Shown here in pieces: positions 7,388-16,332 of a stretch of 64,000 nt of DNA (positions are counted from its first letter, which is position 1; each line of letters begins with the position of its first letter). Source of the DNA: Lentisphaeria bacterium UBA4640 (lineage in GTDB: Bacteria > Verrucomicrobiota > Lentisphaeria > Victivallales > UBA1829); NCBI GenBank assembly GCA_002405835.1, contig DHMO01000070.1, positions 29,609 through 93,608 on the forward strand, in the 5' to 3' direction. The translations under genes were made by a program, and so were the position numbers. A model generated the notes under the pieces. It was not told where the DNA came from, did not search any database, and saw nothing but the letters and a program-made list of their open reading frames with translations.

Positions 7388-8845
7388 ATGCGTCTCTCCG
7401 ACTGTTCCGCAAAACTCCGTCCGCAGCAGATTCTGAACTTTGCCGACTGCGATATCGCAGATGTCACCAACGACTCCCGCACGGTTCGTCCCGGCTCGCT
7501 CTTCTGCGCCATTCGCGGCGCAAAAGCGGATGGACGCCGTTTCGTTCCCGCCGCCGAAGCCGCCGGAGCCGTCGCGATCGTTTCGGATGATCCGGAGCTC
7601 AAAACAAATCTGCCGCACCTTGTCTGCACCGACGCCTACCGCGCATGGGGTCTCCTCTGCGAACTCGCGGCGGGCTATCCGGCGCAGGCAATGACTCTTC
7701 ACGCCGTCACCGGAACGAATGGAAAAACCACCATTGCTTTTCTCCTCCGCAATCTTCTGCAGAGCGCGGGACACTTCCGCACGGGTCTGATCTCCACCAT
7801 CGAATATGACTGCGGGAACGGAACCGCCTCCACCGAATCCGCACGGACCACACCCGACGCCGCCGCCTTCCAGCGGATTCTGACACAGATGCACAACGCC
7901 GGATGCAAACACGTCGTCCTCGAAGCCTCCAGTCACGGACTTCATCAGCACCGCATGGGCTCCGCCCGCTTCGCAACCGCGATTTTCACCAATCTCACCG
8001 GCGATCACCTTGACTACCATAAGACAATGGAAGCCTATTTCCAGGCAAAAAAGCTGCTCTTCACCGAATCGCTCGCCGAAAACGGGAACGCCGTCATCAA
8101 TATCGACGATCCCTGGGGCGCACGTCTCGCTTCGGAGCTGGAACGCCCCGTTCTTTCGCTTTCCATGACTCATCCGGATGCGGCTGTGCGGATCGAACCG
8201 ATCAAAGAATCCGCTGCGGGAACGGTCTTCCGTCTTCACTCGCCCGGACACGATCTGACCGTTCATTCACCGCTGATCGGAACGCACAACATCTATAATC
8301 TCGCCTCGGCGGTGACCGCGGCGCTGGCGCTCGGAATTCCGGAAGCGGCGATTCTGAAAGCGCTTGAAACGCCTCTGCAGGTTCCCGGACGCCTTGAACG
8401 CATTGAACTTCCGGACGGAGCCGCGGCTTTCGTCGACTACGCACATACAGATGATGCACTCGAACGGGTTCTGAACGCCCTGCGTCCGCTCTGCAAAGGA
8501 CGCCTCATCGCGCTTTTCGGCTGCGGCGGCGACCGCGACCGGACCAAGCGGCCGCGCATGGCGGAGGTCTGCGGCAGACTCGCCGATCTCACCATTCTGA
8601 CCAGCGACAATCCCCGCACGGAACCGCCGGAGGCAATCATTGCCGAAGCGGAAACCGGGTTCCCCCGCGGTGCAGAATATGAAACCGTCGTGGACCGCCC
8701 CGCCGCAGTCCGCCGCGCCGTCGAACTTGCGCGTCCGGGCGACATTCTTCTTGTCGCGGGAAAAGGTCATGAAAACTATCAGGAAATCAACGGCGTCAGA
8801 CATCACATGGATGACCGCGAATTAATCCGGGAGGCAATCCGGTGA
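7388..8845 (+). CDS. murE: UDP-MurNAc-tripeptide synthetase MurE, meso-DAP type
   Basis: Cytoplasmic ligase adding the third residue of the peptidoglycan stem peptide. The 485-residue protein has NDSRTVRPGSLFCAI near 28, the P-loop VTGTNGKTTIAFL near 107, and DNPRTEPPE near 407. The DNPR motif marks enzymes that use meso-diaminopimelate, as in Gram-negative bacteria. I chose ATG 7388, preceded by GAGGTG, over an in-frame GTG at 7376 that overlaps the murF stop. It is the last intact gene of the operon; its stop overlaps a GTG that opens a macro-domain-like remnant. Confidence 0.96.
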   Translation: MRLSDCSAKLRPQQILNFADCDIADVTNDSRTVRPGSLFCAIRGAKADGRRFVPAAEAAGAVAIVSDDPELKTNLPHLVCTDAYRAWGLLCELAAGYPAQAMTLHAVTGTNGKTTIAFLLRNLLQSAGHFRTGLISTIEYDCGNGTASTESARTTPDAAAFQRILTQMHNAGCKHVVLEASSHGLHQHRMGSARFATAIFTNLTGDHLDYHKTMEAYFQAKKLLFTESLAENGNAVINIDDPWGARLASELERPVLSLSMTHPDAAVRIEPIKESAAGTVFRLHSPGHDLTVHSPLIGTHNIYNLASAVTAALALGIPEAAILKALETPLQVPGRLERIELPDGAAAFVDYAHTDDALERVLNALRPLCKGRLIALFGCGGDRDRTKRPRMAEVCGRLADLTILTSDNPRTEPPEAIIAEAETGFPRGAEYETVVDRPAAVRRAVELARPGDILLVAGKGHENYQEINGVRHHMDDRELIREAIR

Positions 8846-8932
8846 AAATCCGGGTTCTTCAAGGCGATATTACAAAGCTCAACACGAGACCTTACCGCGA
8901 ACTTCTCAGCCGAACAGACAGACTGCCGTGAT
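8842..8932 (+). pseudogene. Remnant of a macro-domain protein N-terminus
   Basis: A GTG overlapping the murE stop opens a 29-codon frame that begins KIRVLQGDITKL. This closely matches the first strand of macro-domain ADP-ribose-binding proteins (consensus like I-x-V-x-QGDIT-x-L). The next family motif, IVNAAN, is absent: the frame runs into unrelated codons and stops, and the convergent phosphatase gene ends at 8906. The simplest reading is that murE was once followed, with GTGA coupling, by a macro-domain gene of which about 13 codons survive. A chance match over 12 residues is the alternative. Confidence 0.45.
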
Positions 8933-9781
8933 ATTGTCCGGACCGCCATAATTCAGCGCGAGCTTCACCAGCTTGCGCACGGCATCCGCCGGATCATAGG
9001 AACTCCACACGGCATCCCGGATCTCCTCCGCTTCGACAACATCGCTCAGACCGTCGGAACAGAGCAGCCAGCAGTCGCCCGGAACGAGATCAAACACGCA
9101 GATTTCCGGCTGAACCGTCTCGCAAACTCCGACCGAGCGGGAAATGACATGCGCAAGCGGATGATTCCGCGCTTCATCCGGAGCGACCGCCCCGGCGTCC
9201 ACCAGCTCCGCGATCAGCGAATGATCATGCGTCAGCTGCATGATCTCCCCGTTCCGCACACGGTAAATCCGGCTGTCGCCGAGGTGAACCGTGAACACCT
9301 TCTTCTGTACGAGAAAGAGCGCGGCAACCGTCGTGCACATCCGGTTCTCCGGCGGCTGGGATGCGGCGGCGCGGAAAATATTTTCATTCGCCATCCGCAC
9401 AGTCTCCGAGAGAAAAGCGGAAACGGCATCCGGAGTCATGGACTCAAACACACCTTCACGGTTCAGCCGGTCCCACTCCTCAAACAGAGTCGTCAGACAG
9501 AGACGCGAGGCCACTTCTCCAGCCATCCGGCCGCCGACTCCGTCAGCGACCGCAGCGAATGTAAAATGTCCGTCCGGACGCGTGCAGATCAGGAAGGAAT
9601 CCTCGTTCTGCGGACGGACGCGTCCGGGGTCGGAACCGCCCGCGCAGCATCCCGCGGGAACGGCGTAAAGATCGGCCGGAGGAAGCGCGCCGGGGATCCG
9701 CGACGCCGCGTCCTTCGGGTATTCGGCGTCTCCGCAGTTAAAATGGAGACGACAGGTTTTGCTGAACTCGTTTCCGCTCAT
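8906..9781 (-). CDS. PP2C-type Ser/Thr protein phosphatase
   Basis: Predicted metal-dependent (Mn/Mg) protein phosphatase of the PPM/Stp family, 291 residues. Metal and catalytic motifs are intact: RPQNEDS near 56, ADGVGGR near 77, GDSRIYR near 168, THDHS near 182, CSDGLSD near 242 and GGPDNITA near 279. About 45 extra N-terminal residues without recognisable motif precede the domain, including several Cys. It is the last gene of a three-gene minus-strand operon and overlaps the HEAT-like gene by ATGA. It could counter the two kinase-like proteins at 24932 and 45766, though nothing in the sequence links them directly. Confidence 0.93.
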   Translation of the reverse strand: MSGNEFSKTCRLHFNCGDAEYPKDAASRIPGALPPADLYAVPAGCCAGGSDPGRVRPQNEDSFLICTRPDGHFTFAAVADGVGGRMAGEVASRLCLTTLFEEWDRLNREGVFESMTPDAVSAFLSETVRMANENIFRAAASQPPENRMCTTVAALFLVQKKVFTVHLGDSRIYRVRNGEIMQLTHDHSLIAELVDAGAVAPDEARNHPLAHVISRSVGVCETVQPEICVFDLVPGDCWLLCSDGLSDVVEAEEIRDAVWSSYDPADAVRKLVKLALNYGGPDNITAVCLFG

Positions 9782-11172
9782 TTTTCATAAGTTCCGTAGC
9801 GGTCGCTCAGACGGACGAGGAGCGAACCGAAATAGTTGGATTCATCCTCCGACTCCGCATTCTCCTTGAGTGAGCGCAGGGCGTTCTGAACCGCGCGGTT
9901 GTCGAGCCGGCGCAGAATCCGCATCCCCGCATCGCGCACCCGGAGACGGTAGTCTTTGGAAAGCGGCGCGTTGACCTCGCGGTCCGTCATGCAGAGAATG
10001 AGTCCGGCTAGAACCGCCATATCCGTGTTTTTCGATTTTGCAAGCTGATCTTCAAACGGCTGAATGCGTCTCTGATCCTCCTGATCCAGCTTCCGTTTCA
10101 CCTCCAGCGCCTTGTCGCTCAGAGAGAGAATGCGGGGGGAGCCGGGCAGATCGCCGCTGCGCATCAGCAGAATTTTGATCTGCTCCATCGCGGCAAGCTC
10201 AGGCGAATCCGTGCGTTTGTTTTCGAACTGGTCGATCGTTGTCCGCAGAATCATATATTCCTGAAAGGAGTTCGGACGGCGCGCAAGTTTTTTCAGCACC
10301 GGAAGAAGCTCCGCCTCCCAGTGGAACTGGATCGCGGCTTCGATTGCGGCGGGAAGCGCGTCATGACGGGACGCCAGCGCGAAATAGATCTCTTTCGCCT
10401 CCTTGAGGTACGGAGGACCGGGCATCGCATCCGTCAGAGCCGCATATGCTTCGGGGCTTCCCGAATGCAGGGAGCGGATCAGTTCCGCGGCGGCCTCCGG
10501 AGTTCCGATCTTCTTCATCACCAGCAGATGCGGTCCGATCGGCTCGCGTTCTGCAAGCGCGGTTCCGATGGCGCGGCGCAGGAACGGAATCGCCGCATTG
10601 CCGTACGACGGCAGAATCAGCATTGCACTTTTCCGACTGAACCCGTTCTCGTCTTCCACATTCAGGGATTCCGCGACGACCTCCGCCAGAGCGGAGGCGC
10701 TTCCGCCGAGCCCGATATGTTTGCGGATCCAGTGCAGAGTCAGAATATCCGACTGGCCGAACCAGAAATACTCCGGGCTTTCCCCGAGATACGCAATCAC
10801 TTTCCGCACTTCTCCCGGAGCGACTTTCCAGCGGAGATGCGGACGCACCTTCTCCGGCGTCAGTCCTGGACGGCGCGCGACCAGAATCAGCTCCGTAAGA
10901 TTCCGCATATTCCGTTTTCCCTGCGGATCGGGCAGTCCTTCCACCGGGGCGGTGTCGAACGGACGCGTCAGCGAGGCGCGCCACGAATCCGCCGCAAACG
11001 GAGCGCGAATCGAGCGGCTCAGCGGCTCAATCTTGTCGAGATTCCAGACTTTCATCTGTTTCTCCAGAAAATAGAGATTCCGCAGCACGGGTTCCGGCGG
11101 AGGCGGAGTCTGCGCGGCAAGCGGAATGCAGAAAAATGCGGCTGGAAGAAGAGAGCGGATCAGAAAATTCAT
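9778..11172 (-). CDS. Exported HEAT-like repeat protein
   Basis: 464 residues with a signal peptide (MNFLIRSLLPAAFFCIPLAAQ) followed by a Pro-rich linker and then all-helical sequence. Helical pairs such as MLILPSYGNAAIPFLRRAI and KIGTPEAAAELIRSL look like HEAT/Armadillo-type repeats, so a periplasmic protein-binding scaffold is likely. I chose ATG 11172, which overlaps the upstream stop as ATGA and yields a signal peptide. Its own stop overlaps the phosphatase start. I do not recognise a specific family, and its partner is unknown. Confidence 0.75.
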   Translation of the reverse strand: MNFLIRSLLPAAFFCIPLAAQTPPPPEPVLRNLYFLEKQMKVWNLDKIEPLSRSIRAPFAADSWRASLTRPFDTAPVEGLPDPQGKRNMRNLTELILVARRPGLTPEKVRPHLRWKVAPGEVRKVIAYLGESPEYFWFGQSDILTLHWIRKHIGLGGSASALAEVVAESLNVEDENGFSRKSAMLILPSYGNAAIPFLRRAIGTALAEREPIGPHLLVMKKIGTPEAAAELIRSLHSGSPEAYAALTDAMPGPPYLKEAKEIYFALASRHDALPAAIEAAIQFHWEAELLPVLKKLARRPNSFQEYMILRTTIDQFENKRTDSPELAAMEQIKILLMRSGDLPGSPRILSLSDKALEVKRKLDQEDQRRIQPFEDQLAKSKNTDMAVLAGLILCMTDREVNAPLSKDYRLRVRDAGMRILRRLDNRAVQNALRSLKENAESEDESNYFGSLLVRLSDRYGTYEK

Positions 11173-12488
11173 TTGCGTTTTCCTTTCTCCCCGGTCTGCT
11201 TCCACGTGCGGATGATTTTTTCCGTTCCGCGTTTCATAACCGGGTTGGCGGGTTTGAAGATGCTGCGGTAGGAGAAGAGCACGGAGCCGGAGATTTCCGG
11301 ACGCCGCGAATTGTAGCGGAACTGATTGAAAATCTCATTCGGATTGCTCCACTCGCGCGTGGTTCCGAGACGCGACGGGGCGTGTCCGATGTAAAGTTTC
11401 GTGCGTGTTCCGCGCGCCGTGGAAGACCACCAGTCCGCAAGCGCGGCGTATGCGGCGGAGTTGTGCCCGAATGTCCAGTAAATCTGCGGGACAATGTAGT
11501 CAATCCAGTTTCCGCGCACCCATTTCCGGGTATCCGCATGCTGAAGAGCATACGATTCCGAGCCTTTGGTCAGCGAACCCGCCGGATGTGTCTTCACATT
11601 CGCCCAGATTCCGAACGGACTGATTCCGAACTGAATGTTCTTGTGATACCGCGCATTGCAGGAACGGATGACGTTGGAAAGCGAACCGACAAGCGTGTTG
11701 ACATTCTCGCGGCGCCAGTCTTCCAGAGACATTTTGTTGCGGTTGTAGCGCAGAAACGTCGCGCGGTCGGCAGAGCCGGTTCCGTCGTAAGGATAAAAAT
11801 AATCGTCCAGATGAATGCCGTCCACATCGTACTTCGTCACAATCTCATGAACCGTGTTGCAGAGGAAACGGATCACCGCGGGGTTGCCGGGATCGAGAAT
11901 CAGCTGATTCTTGCCGTCTTTCCGGCGGATGCTGAGGACATATTCCGGATGTTTGCGCGCAAAATTCCCCGGAGCCAGCGTATTCAGATAGGTTTTCTTC
12001 CAGAGCGGAGTCGCCCCGGCAACACGGTAGGGGTTCAGCCACGCATGAAACGCGAGCCCGCGGCGGTGCGCCTCCTGAATCATGAACGCGAGCGGATCGA
12101 ATCCGTTCAGTCCCCTTCCTTCCTGTCCGGTCAGCGAGCGCGACCACGGGTTCAGACGCGAGGGATAGAACGCATCGTTGTTCGGGCGGATCTGGAAGAG
12201 GATTGCATTTGCACCGATCGCTTTGAGGTTGTTCACGACCGTCAGGTAGTTCCGCTTGAACTCCGCCACATTCCGGGAAACGGGGAAATCAATGTTTTCG
12301 ACTGTCGCGACCCACACTCCGCGGAATTCGTGCAGCTTCGGCCGATAATTCGTCGGGACAAGCACGTGCGGTTTCGCCGCAAGATCTCCCGCGTAGCGGA
12401 CCGGTCCGCCGTGACGCGGGTCGGTCAGATATTCAAACTGCGCAAACGCCGGAAGCGTAAACAGCAGCAAAAATGAAAAAAGGCGCAT
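11169..12488 (-). CDS. GHL10-family (DUF187, YngK-like) glycoside hydrolase-like protein
   Basis: Exported TIM-barrel protein of 439 residues with signal peptide MRLFSFLLLFTLPAFA. The sequence follows the glycosyl-hydrolase-like 10 family: FRGVWVATVENIDFP near 62, AILFQIRPNNDAFYPS near 100, FHAWLNPYRV near 155, and VDGIHLDDYFYPY near 225 with the conserved acidic pair. These proteins are thought to act on cell-wall or surface polysaccharides; substrate is unproven. I chose ATG 12488, with GAGAGG upstream, over a TTG at 12506. It is first in the operon with the HEAT-like protein and PP2C, and has its own promoter at 12520-12548. Confidence 0.9.
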   Translation of the reverse strand: MRLFSFLLLFTLPAFAQFEYLTDPRHGGPVRYAGDLAAKPHVLVPTNYRPKLHEFRGVWVATVENIDFPVSRNVAEFKRNYLTVVNNLKAIGANAILFQIRPNNDAFYPSRLNPWSRSLTGQEGRGLNGFDPLAFMIQEAHRRGLAFHAWLNPYRVAGATPLWKKTYLNTLAPGNFARKHPEYVLSIRRKDGKNQLILDPGNPAVIRFLCNTVHEIVTKYDVDGIHLDDYFYPYDGTGSADRATFLRYNRNKMSLEDWRRENVNTLVGSLSNVIRSCNARYHKNIQFGISPFGIWANVKTHPAGSLTKGSESYALQHADTRKWVRGNWIDYIVPQIYWTFGHNSAAYAALADWWSSTARGTRTKLYIGHAPSRLGTTREWSNPNEIFNQFRYNSRRPEISGSVLFSYRSIFKPANPVMKRGTEKIIRTWKQTGEKGKRK

Positions 12489-12519
12489 GACAAATCCTCT
12501 CAGCAAAATTCAGTCCGGT

Positions 12520-12548
12520 ACGATAGCACAGAAAATGCGTTTTGTCAT
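12520..12548 (-). promoter_or_regulatory. Promoter of the GHL10-HEAT-PP2C operon
   Basis: Minus strand ATGACA (12548-12543), 17 nt, TATCGT (12525-12520) with extended TGC. The ATG at 12488 follows after a 25-30 nt leader containing GAGAGG. Confidence 0.6.
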
Positions 12549-12576
12549 GCGGATTTTCAAAAAAAGTTGATTTTTT

Positions 12577-13137
12577 TCAATCCAGGAGCAGAACTTTTAC
12601 GCCGATTCCGATCAGGACAAACCCGCCAAGCACCTCGCATTTGTTCCCGAAGATATGTCCGCCGCGCCGTCCCGCAATGCACCCCGCGCCGGAAATCAGG
12701 AATGTTACGAAACCGATAATCAGCACATCCGCAAGAATGTTCACACGCTTCAGACATGCGTAACCGACGCCGATCAGAAGCGCATCAATGCTCGTCGCAA
12801 AGGAGAGGACGATCAGGCGGACGAAGTTGAAGCCGGTGATTTTTTCCTCCTCGTCCCCGTCTTTCCGGAACGCCTCCCACACCATCTTCCCGCCGATTCC
12901 GAACAGCAGCAGAGCGGCGAGATAACGTCCGTAAGTCTGCACAAGACTTCCGAAGAGCGAGCCGCCGAGCCAGCCGGCCGTCGGCATGAGCGACTGAAAC
13001 ACGCCAAACGACAGCGCCGTTGCAAGAATTTTCCGCCAGTTGAAGTTGTTGCGTTCGACCGCACCGAGCGCCAGCGAAACGGCAAGCGCATCCATCGCAA
13101 GGCTCACACCCAGCAAAACGGGTTCAATGAAAAACAT
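12577..13137 (-). CDS. mntP: Manganese efflux pump MntP
   Basis: Inner-membrane Mn2+ exporter of 186 residues with six predicted helices. Two halves each carry the conserved acidic membrane motif: SLAMDALAVSLALG near 12-25 and SFATSIDALLIGVGY near 113-127. GIGGKMVWEAF near 80 and a C-terminal GGFVLIGIGVKVLL are also typical. AGGAGG lies 8 nt before the ATG. The long leader contains a yybP-ykoY riboswitch, the usual Mn2+ sensor for this gene, so expression should rise with cellular manganese. Confidence 0.95.
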   Translation of the reverse strand: MFFIEPVLLGVSLAMDALAVSLALGAVERNNFNWRKILATALSFGVFQSLMPTAGWLGGSLFGSLVQTYGRYLAALLLFGIGGKMVWEAFRKDGDEEEKITGFNFVRLIVLSFATSIDALLIGVGYACLKRVNILADVLIIGFVTFLISGAGCIAGRRGGHIFGNKCEVLGGFVLIGIGVKVLLLD

Positions 13138-13327
13138 AAATCCTCCTGACCGCTTCCTTCATTAATAAAACCGGACAGGGGAAAACGGCAGAGACCCTGT
13201 ACGGCTGAAATTAAGCCATACCTGAGTCTCATTTTTGAATGCAAGCCAGGCTGTATTCGGGGACAGCCGGTATGTTGACTTGCCGCACGGAGCGGGAACT
13301 CCGCGAAACTACTCCCTCATGTATATG
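13138..13327 (-). promoter_or_regulatory. yybP-ykoY (Mn2+) riboswitch leader of mntP
   Basis: On the minus strand the leader shows the aptamer signatures: GGGAGUAG (13316-13309) in loop 1, GUCAACAUACCGG (13279-13267) and then GAGACUCAGGUAUGG (13229-13215 approx.) in the second conserved loop, with GC-rich paired stems between. Downstream, CAGGG and CCCUG around 13170-13200 can form an expression-platform hairpin before AGGAGG at 13147-13142. The placement directly before mntP is the classical context. Whether control is by termination or by access to the ribosome-binding site is not clear; no long U-run is seen, which favours translation. Confidence 0.88.
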
Positions 13328-13332
13328 AGTAT

Positions 13333-13360
13333 ACTATACCTCAGTTTCCCCGAATTTCAA
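13333..13360 (-). promoter_or_regulatory. Promoter of the mntP riboswitch transcript
   Basis: Minus strand TTGAAA (13360-13355), 16 nt, TATAGT (13338-13333). It lies between the esterase stop codon and the aptamer and predicts a start near 13326. Confidence 0.65.
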
Positions 13361-13366
13361 GTCTTT

Positions 13367-14137
13367 TTACTTCTGTCTTGCCAGAAAATCCGCGATATGC
13401 GCTTCGATGTCCGGATAAAGCCGGTGCGGTGTGCTGTCCGGAATCCAGATGCGGTGCGAGAAACCGTGTTCATCTTTCTCATAATAATAAGATTCGCCGG
13501 CCGTGCCGTTTTTGCGGACCATTTCCAGGAAATGTTCGGCGGAGGCAGCCGGGACCACATTGTCGCGGCGGTCGTGCGTGCAGAGAATCGCCGGGCTGGA
13601 CGGCGTCAGGAAGTTTGCGGGAGCAATCGACGCCAGTTCCTCTCTGGACGGCACATGCCCGAACAGCGTCTCGTAGCGGTCCGGATGCGCGGCGAAATCC
13701 GGCTCGATATCCGCAATTCCGGAAACCGAAACAATCCCGGCGACGCGCTCCGGCGGAAGACGGAGTCCGGTCACCAGCGCAAGATGTCCGCCGGCGGATC
13801 CGCCCATCACAAAAATGCGGCTCCGGTCAAAAAACTGAAATTCCGGAATCTGCGCATCCAGGAAAAAGCGCCCGGCTTCCAGACAGTCGTCTCCGCACGC
13901 AGGCCAGGGAACACGGGAGCTCAGACGGTAGTTGATATTGTAGACCGCCATTTTCAGCTCCTGACAGAGCCAGAGAGCAACGCCGGCGAAAGAGCTTTTC
14001 TCCTGCGCGCACCAGCCGCCGCCGTGAATCGTCAGAACCGCTTTTGTTTCAGGTGTGACATCGTCGGGCAGATAGAGGTCGCCGAGCCCGCGGAAACCGA
14101 GCTCCGGATTGTAGGGAATACTGTTGATGACGCGCAT
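13367..14137 (-). CDS. Alpha/beta-hydrolase, acetylesterase/lipase type
   Basis: Predicted carboxylesterase of 256 residues. It has the oxyanion motif HGGGW near 37, the nucleophile elbow GGSAGGHLAL near 118, and a C-terminal catalytic histidine in KDEHGFSH near 235, the order seen in the hormone-sensitive-lipase/BD-FAE group. No signal peptide is visible, so it is probably cytoplasmic. I chose ATG 14137 with AAGGAG upstream; a longer frame would start in the promoter region. It has its own promoter and is divergent from potA. A role in removing acyl groups from imported sugars is plausible but inferred. Confidence 0.87.
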   Translation of the reverse strand: MRVINSIPYNPELGFRGLGDLYLPDDVTPETKAVLTIHGGGWCAQEKSSFAGVALWLCQELKMAVYNINYRLSSRVPWPACGDDCLEAGRFFLDAQIPEFQFFDRSRIFVMGGSAGGHLALVTGLRLPPERVAGIVSVSGIADIEPDFAAHPDRYETLFGHVPSREELASIAPANFLTPSSPAILCTHDRRDNVVPAASAEHFLEMVRKNGTAGESYYYEKDEHGFSHRIWIPDSTPHRLYPDIEAHIADFLARQK

Positions 14138-14172
14138 TGGAAAAATTCTCCTTTTTCTATTGAAATCCGTAC

Positions 14173-14201
14173 AATATACAACAAAAAAAAGCATTCTGCA
14201 A
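14173..14201 (-). promoter_or_regulatory. Promoter of the esterase gene
   Basis: Minus strand TTGCAG (14201-14196), 17 nt, TATATT (14178-14173), about 30 nt before the predicted transcript reaches the ATG at 14137. Confidence 0.65.
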
Positions 14202-14306
14202 CTCGCCGGAAAAAATTATTGCTGTTTTTTTGTTTCGGCGCTTTTTTTTCCGGCGATTTATGATACATTATAGGACTCAATTTCTAACCCGGAGAATGGA
14301 TGAAAG

Positions 14307-15443
14307 ATGGGCGACATACTGCGATTTGAAAACATTACGAAGCGTTACGGCAAGCAAACCGTGCTTGACAACGTTTCTCTCTCCATCGGAGCAGGAGAAA
14401 TCTTCTCGCTGCTCGGTCCCAGCGGCTGCGGTAAAACCACACTGCTGCGTATTTGCGGGGGATTCGAAGCTCCCGATTCCGGACGCGTCATTCTCGACGG
14501 CAAGGACATCACGGACCTTCCCCCGAACAAACGGGAAATCCGCACAGTCTTCCAGAACTATGCGCTCTTCCCGCACATGACCGTCTGGGACAATATCGCC
14601 TTCGGTCTCAAAATCGCAGGTGCTGACAAGCGGAAAATCAACGACGAGGTCCAGAAATATCTCGAACTCGTCCAGCTTGTCGGTCACGAACGCAAGAAAC
14701 CCGGACAGCTCAGCGGCGGTCAGCGCCAGCGCGTCGCCATCGCCCGCGCACTCATCAACAAACCCAAAGTTCTGCTGCTCGATGAACCGCTCGCCGCGCT
14801 CGACCTCAAACTCCGTCAGAGAATGCTGATCGAACTCGACACGATTCACGACGACGTCGGAATCACCTTCCTCTTCGTCACTCACGACCAGCAGGAGGCG
14901 ATGAGCATCAGCGACCATATCGCCGTTCTTCATCAGGGCAACGTTGAACAAACCGGAACCCCCGTCGAACTCTATGAAGCCCCCAAGAACAGCTTCGTCG
15001 CCGCGTTCATCGGCGACACCAACTTCTTCGACGGCGTTGTGGAATCGGTCGACGGCGACTACTGCAAACTCAAAATCGACGGCTTTCCCTCCCTGCGCGT
15101 CTACAACGACAAACACGTGCAGCCCGGCGGAAAAGTCAACCTCAGCATCCGGCCGGAGAAGTTCATGATCTCCGCCGTAAAACCCGAAGTGACAGACTCC
15201 AACACGAACCTGCTTCAAGGCAAGGTCGAAGAGGTCATCTATCTCGGCGCACACACCCGCTACTGGGTTCGTGTGCAGGACTGGCGGATCTCCGTCATCA
15301 AACAGCATTACAGCTACGCGCTCGACGAGCGGAACATCAAGTGGGACGACAACGTCTGGCTGAAGTTCGAAGGCGACAACGCCTACATGCTGGAACGCTA
15401 CACCGAGGCGGACGAGAACCTGCTCGCCCTCCCCGACCTCTGA
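14307..15443 (+). CDS. potA: Spermidine/putrescine ABC transporter ATPase PotA
   Basis: Cytoplasmic ATPase subunit of a polyamine importer, 378 residues. It has Walker A GPSGCGKT near 40, Q-loop VFQNYALFPHM near 85, the signature LSGGQRQR near 134, Walker B LLLDEP near 155 and the switch histidine in FVTHDQQEA near 190, then a TOBE-type C-terminal domain (NLSIRPEKFMI near 275). It opens a four-gene operon with potB, potC and potD, so substrate is inferred from PotD. A weak extended -10 (TGATACATT, 14261-14269) lies upstream with no clear -35. Confidence 0.95.
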   Translation: MGDILRFENITKRYGKQTVLDNVSLSIGAGEIFSLLGPSGCGKTTLLRICGGFEAPDSGRVILDGKDITDLPPNKREIRTVFQNYALFPHMTVWDNIAFGLKIAGADKRKINDEVQKYLELVQLVGHERKKPGQLSGGQRQRVAIARALINKPKVLLLDEPLAALDLKLRQRMLIELDTIHDDVGITFLFVTHDQQEAMSISDHIAVLHQGNVEQTGTPVELYEAPKNSFVAAFIGDTNFFDGVVESVDGDYCKLKIDGFPSLRVYNDKHVQPGGKVNLSIRPEKFMISAVKPEVTDSNTNLLQGKVEEVIYLGAHTRYWVRVQDWRISVIKQHYSYALDERNIKWDDNVWLKFEGDNAYMLERYTEADENLLALPDL

Positions 15444-15456
15444 GGCGGAGCGCGAA

Positions 15457-16332
15457 ATGAAAAACCGCTGGATGAACTTCTTCCTGGGTCTGCCCTCCTT
15501 TGTCTGGCTGATCCTCTTCTATGCACTCCCCGTCTTCATCGTCTTCCTGCTCGCGTTCAAACCCGTCGATCCCTTCGGCGGAATCGGCGCGGGCTGGACT
15601 CTGCACACGATTCAGGACCTCTCCAACCCGAGCTACCCCTCGATCATCTGGAGAACTATCTGGCTGGGCATCGTCTCGACTCTCGTCTGCATCCTCGTCG
15701 CCGTGCCGATCGCATACCACCTCTCGCGCATGGCGCCGCGCACCCGAAGCATCGTCCTCATGCTCATCATCGTGCCGTTCTGGACAAACTTCCTGATCCG
15801 CATCTACGCATGGAAAGTCTTCCTCCACCCCGACGGCATCCTCAAGAAAGTGCTTGTGTTCATCGGGCTCATCCCCGAAGAAACCATGCTGCTCTACAAT
15901 CAGTGGGCGGTCCTCGCTGTGATGATCTACACATACCTCCCGTTCGCGATCCTGCCGATCTACGCGGCGGCGGACAAGTTTGACTTTGCTCTTCTTGATG
16001 CGGCGAAAGACCTCGGCGCAAGCGCATTCCAGGCCTTCCGCAAAGTCTTCGTCCCGGGCGTCTCCAAAGGAATCTGGACGGCGGTCATGGTCGTCCTCAT
16101 CCCCGCGTTCGGCGCATACCTGATCCCCGACCTCGTCGGCGGTCCCACAAGCGAGCTGATCGGCGACAAAATCGCGCAGCGCGTCTTCACCGAACGCAAC
16201 CTTCCACACGCAAGCGCACTCTCGGCTGTCCTGATGCTGGCGGTCTTCATCCCCCTCATCCTCGCCGTCTGGCTGCGCAGAATCCAGAACGCGGTATCCG
16301 TCCGCGGCAACAAAAGCAGGGTGACAAAATGA
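15457..16332 (+). CDS. potB: Spermidine/putrescine ABC transporter permease PotB
   Basis: Inner-membrane permease of 291 residues with about six helices. The EAA-type cytoplasmic loop is visible as LLDAAKDLGASAFQAFRKVFVPGVSKG near 182-208, the docking site for PotA. GGPTSELIGDKIAQRVF near 228 is typical of PotB/PotH. It follows potA after 13 nt with GGCGGAG before the ATG and overlaps potC as ATGA. Confidence 0.94.
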   Translation: MKNRWMNFFLGLPSFVWLILFYALPVFIVFLLAFKPVDPFGGIGAGWTLHTIQDLSNPSYPSIIWRTIWLGIVSTLVCILVAVPIAYHLSRMAPRTRSIVLMLIIVPFWTNFLIRIYAWKVFLHPDGILKKVLVFIGLIPEETMLLYNQWAVLAVMIYTYLPFAILPIYAAADKFDFALLDAAKDLGASAFQAFRKVFVPGVSKGIWTAVMVVLIPAFGAYLIPDLVGGPTSELIGDKIAQRVFTERNLPHASALSAVLMLAVFIPLILAVWLRRIQNAVSVRGNKSRVTK

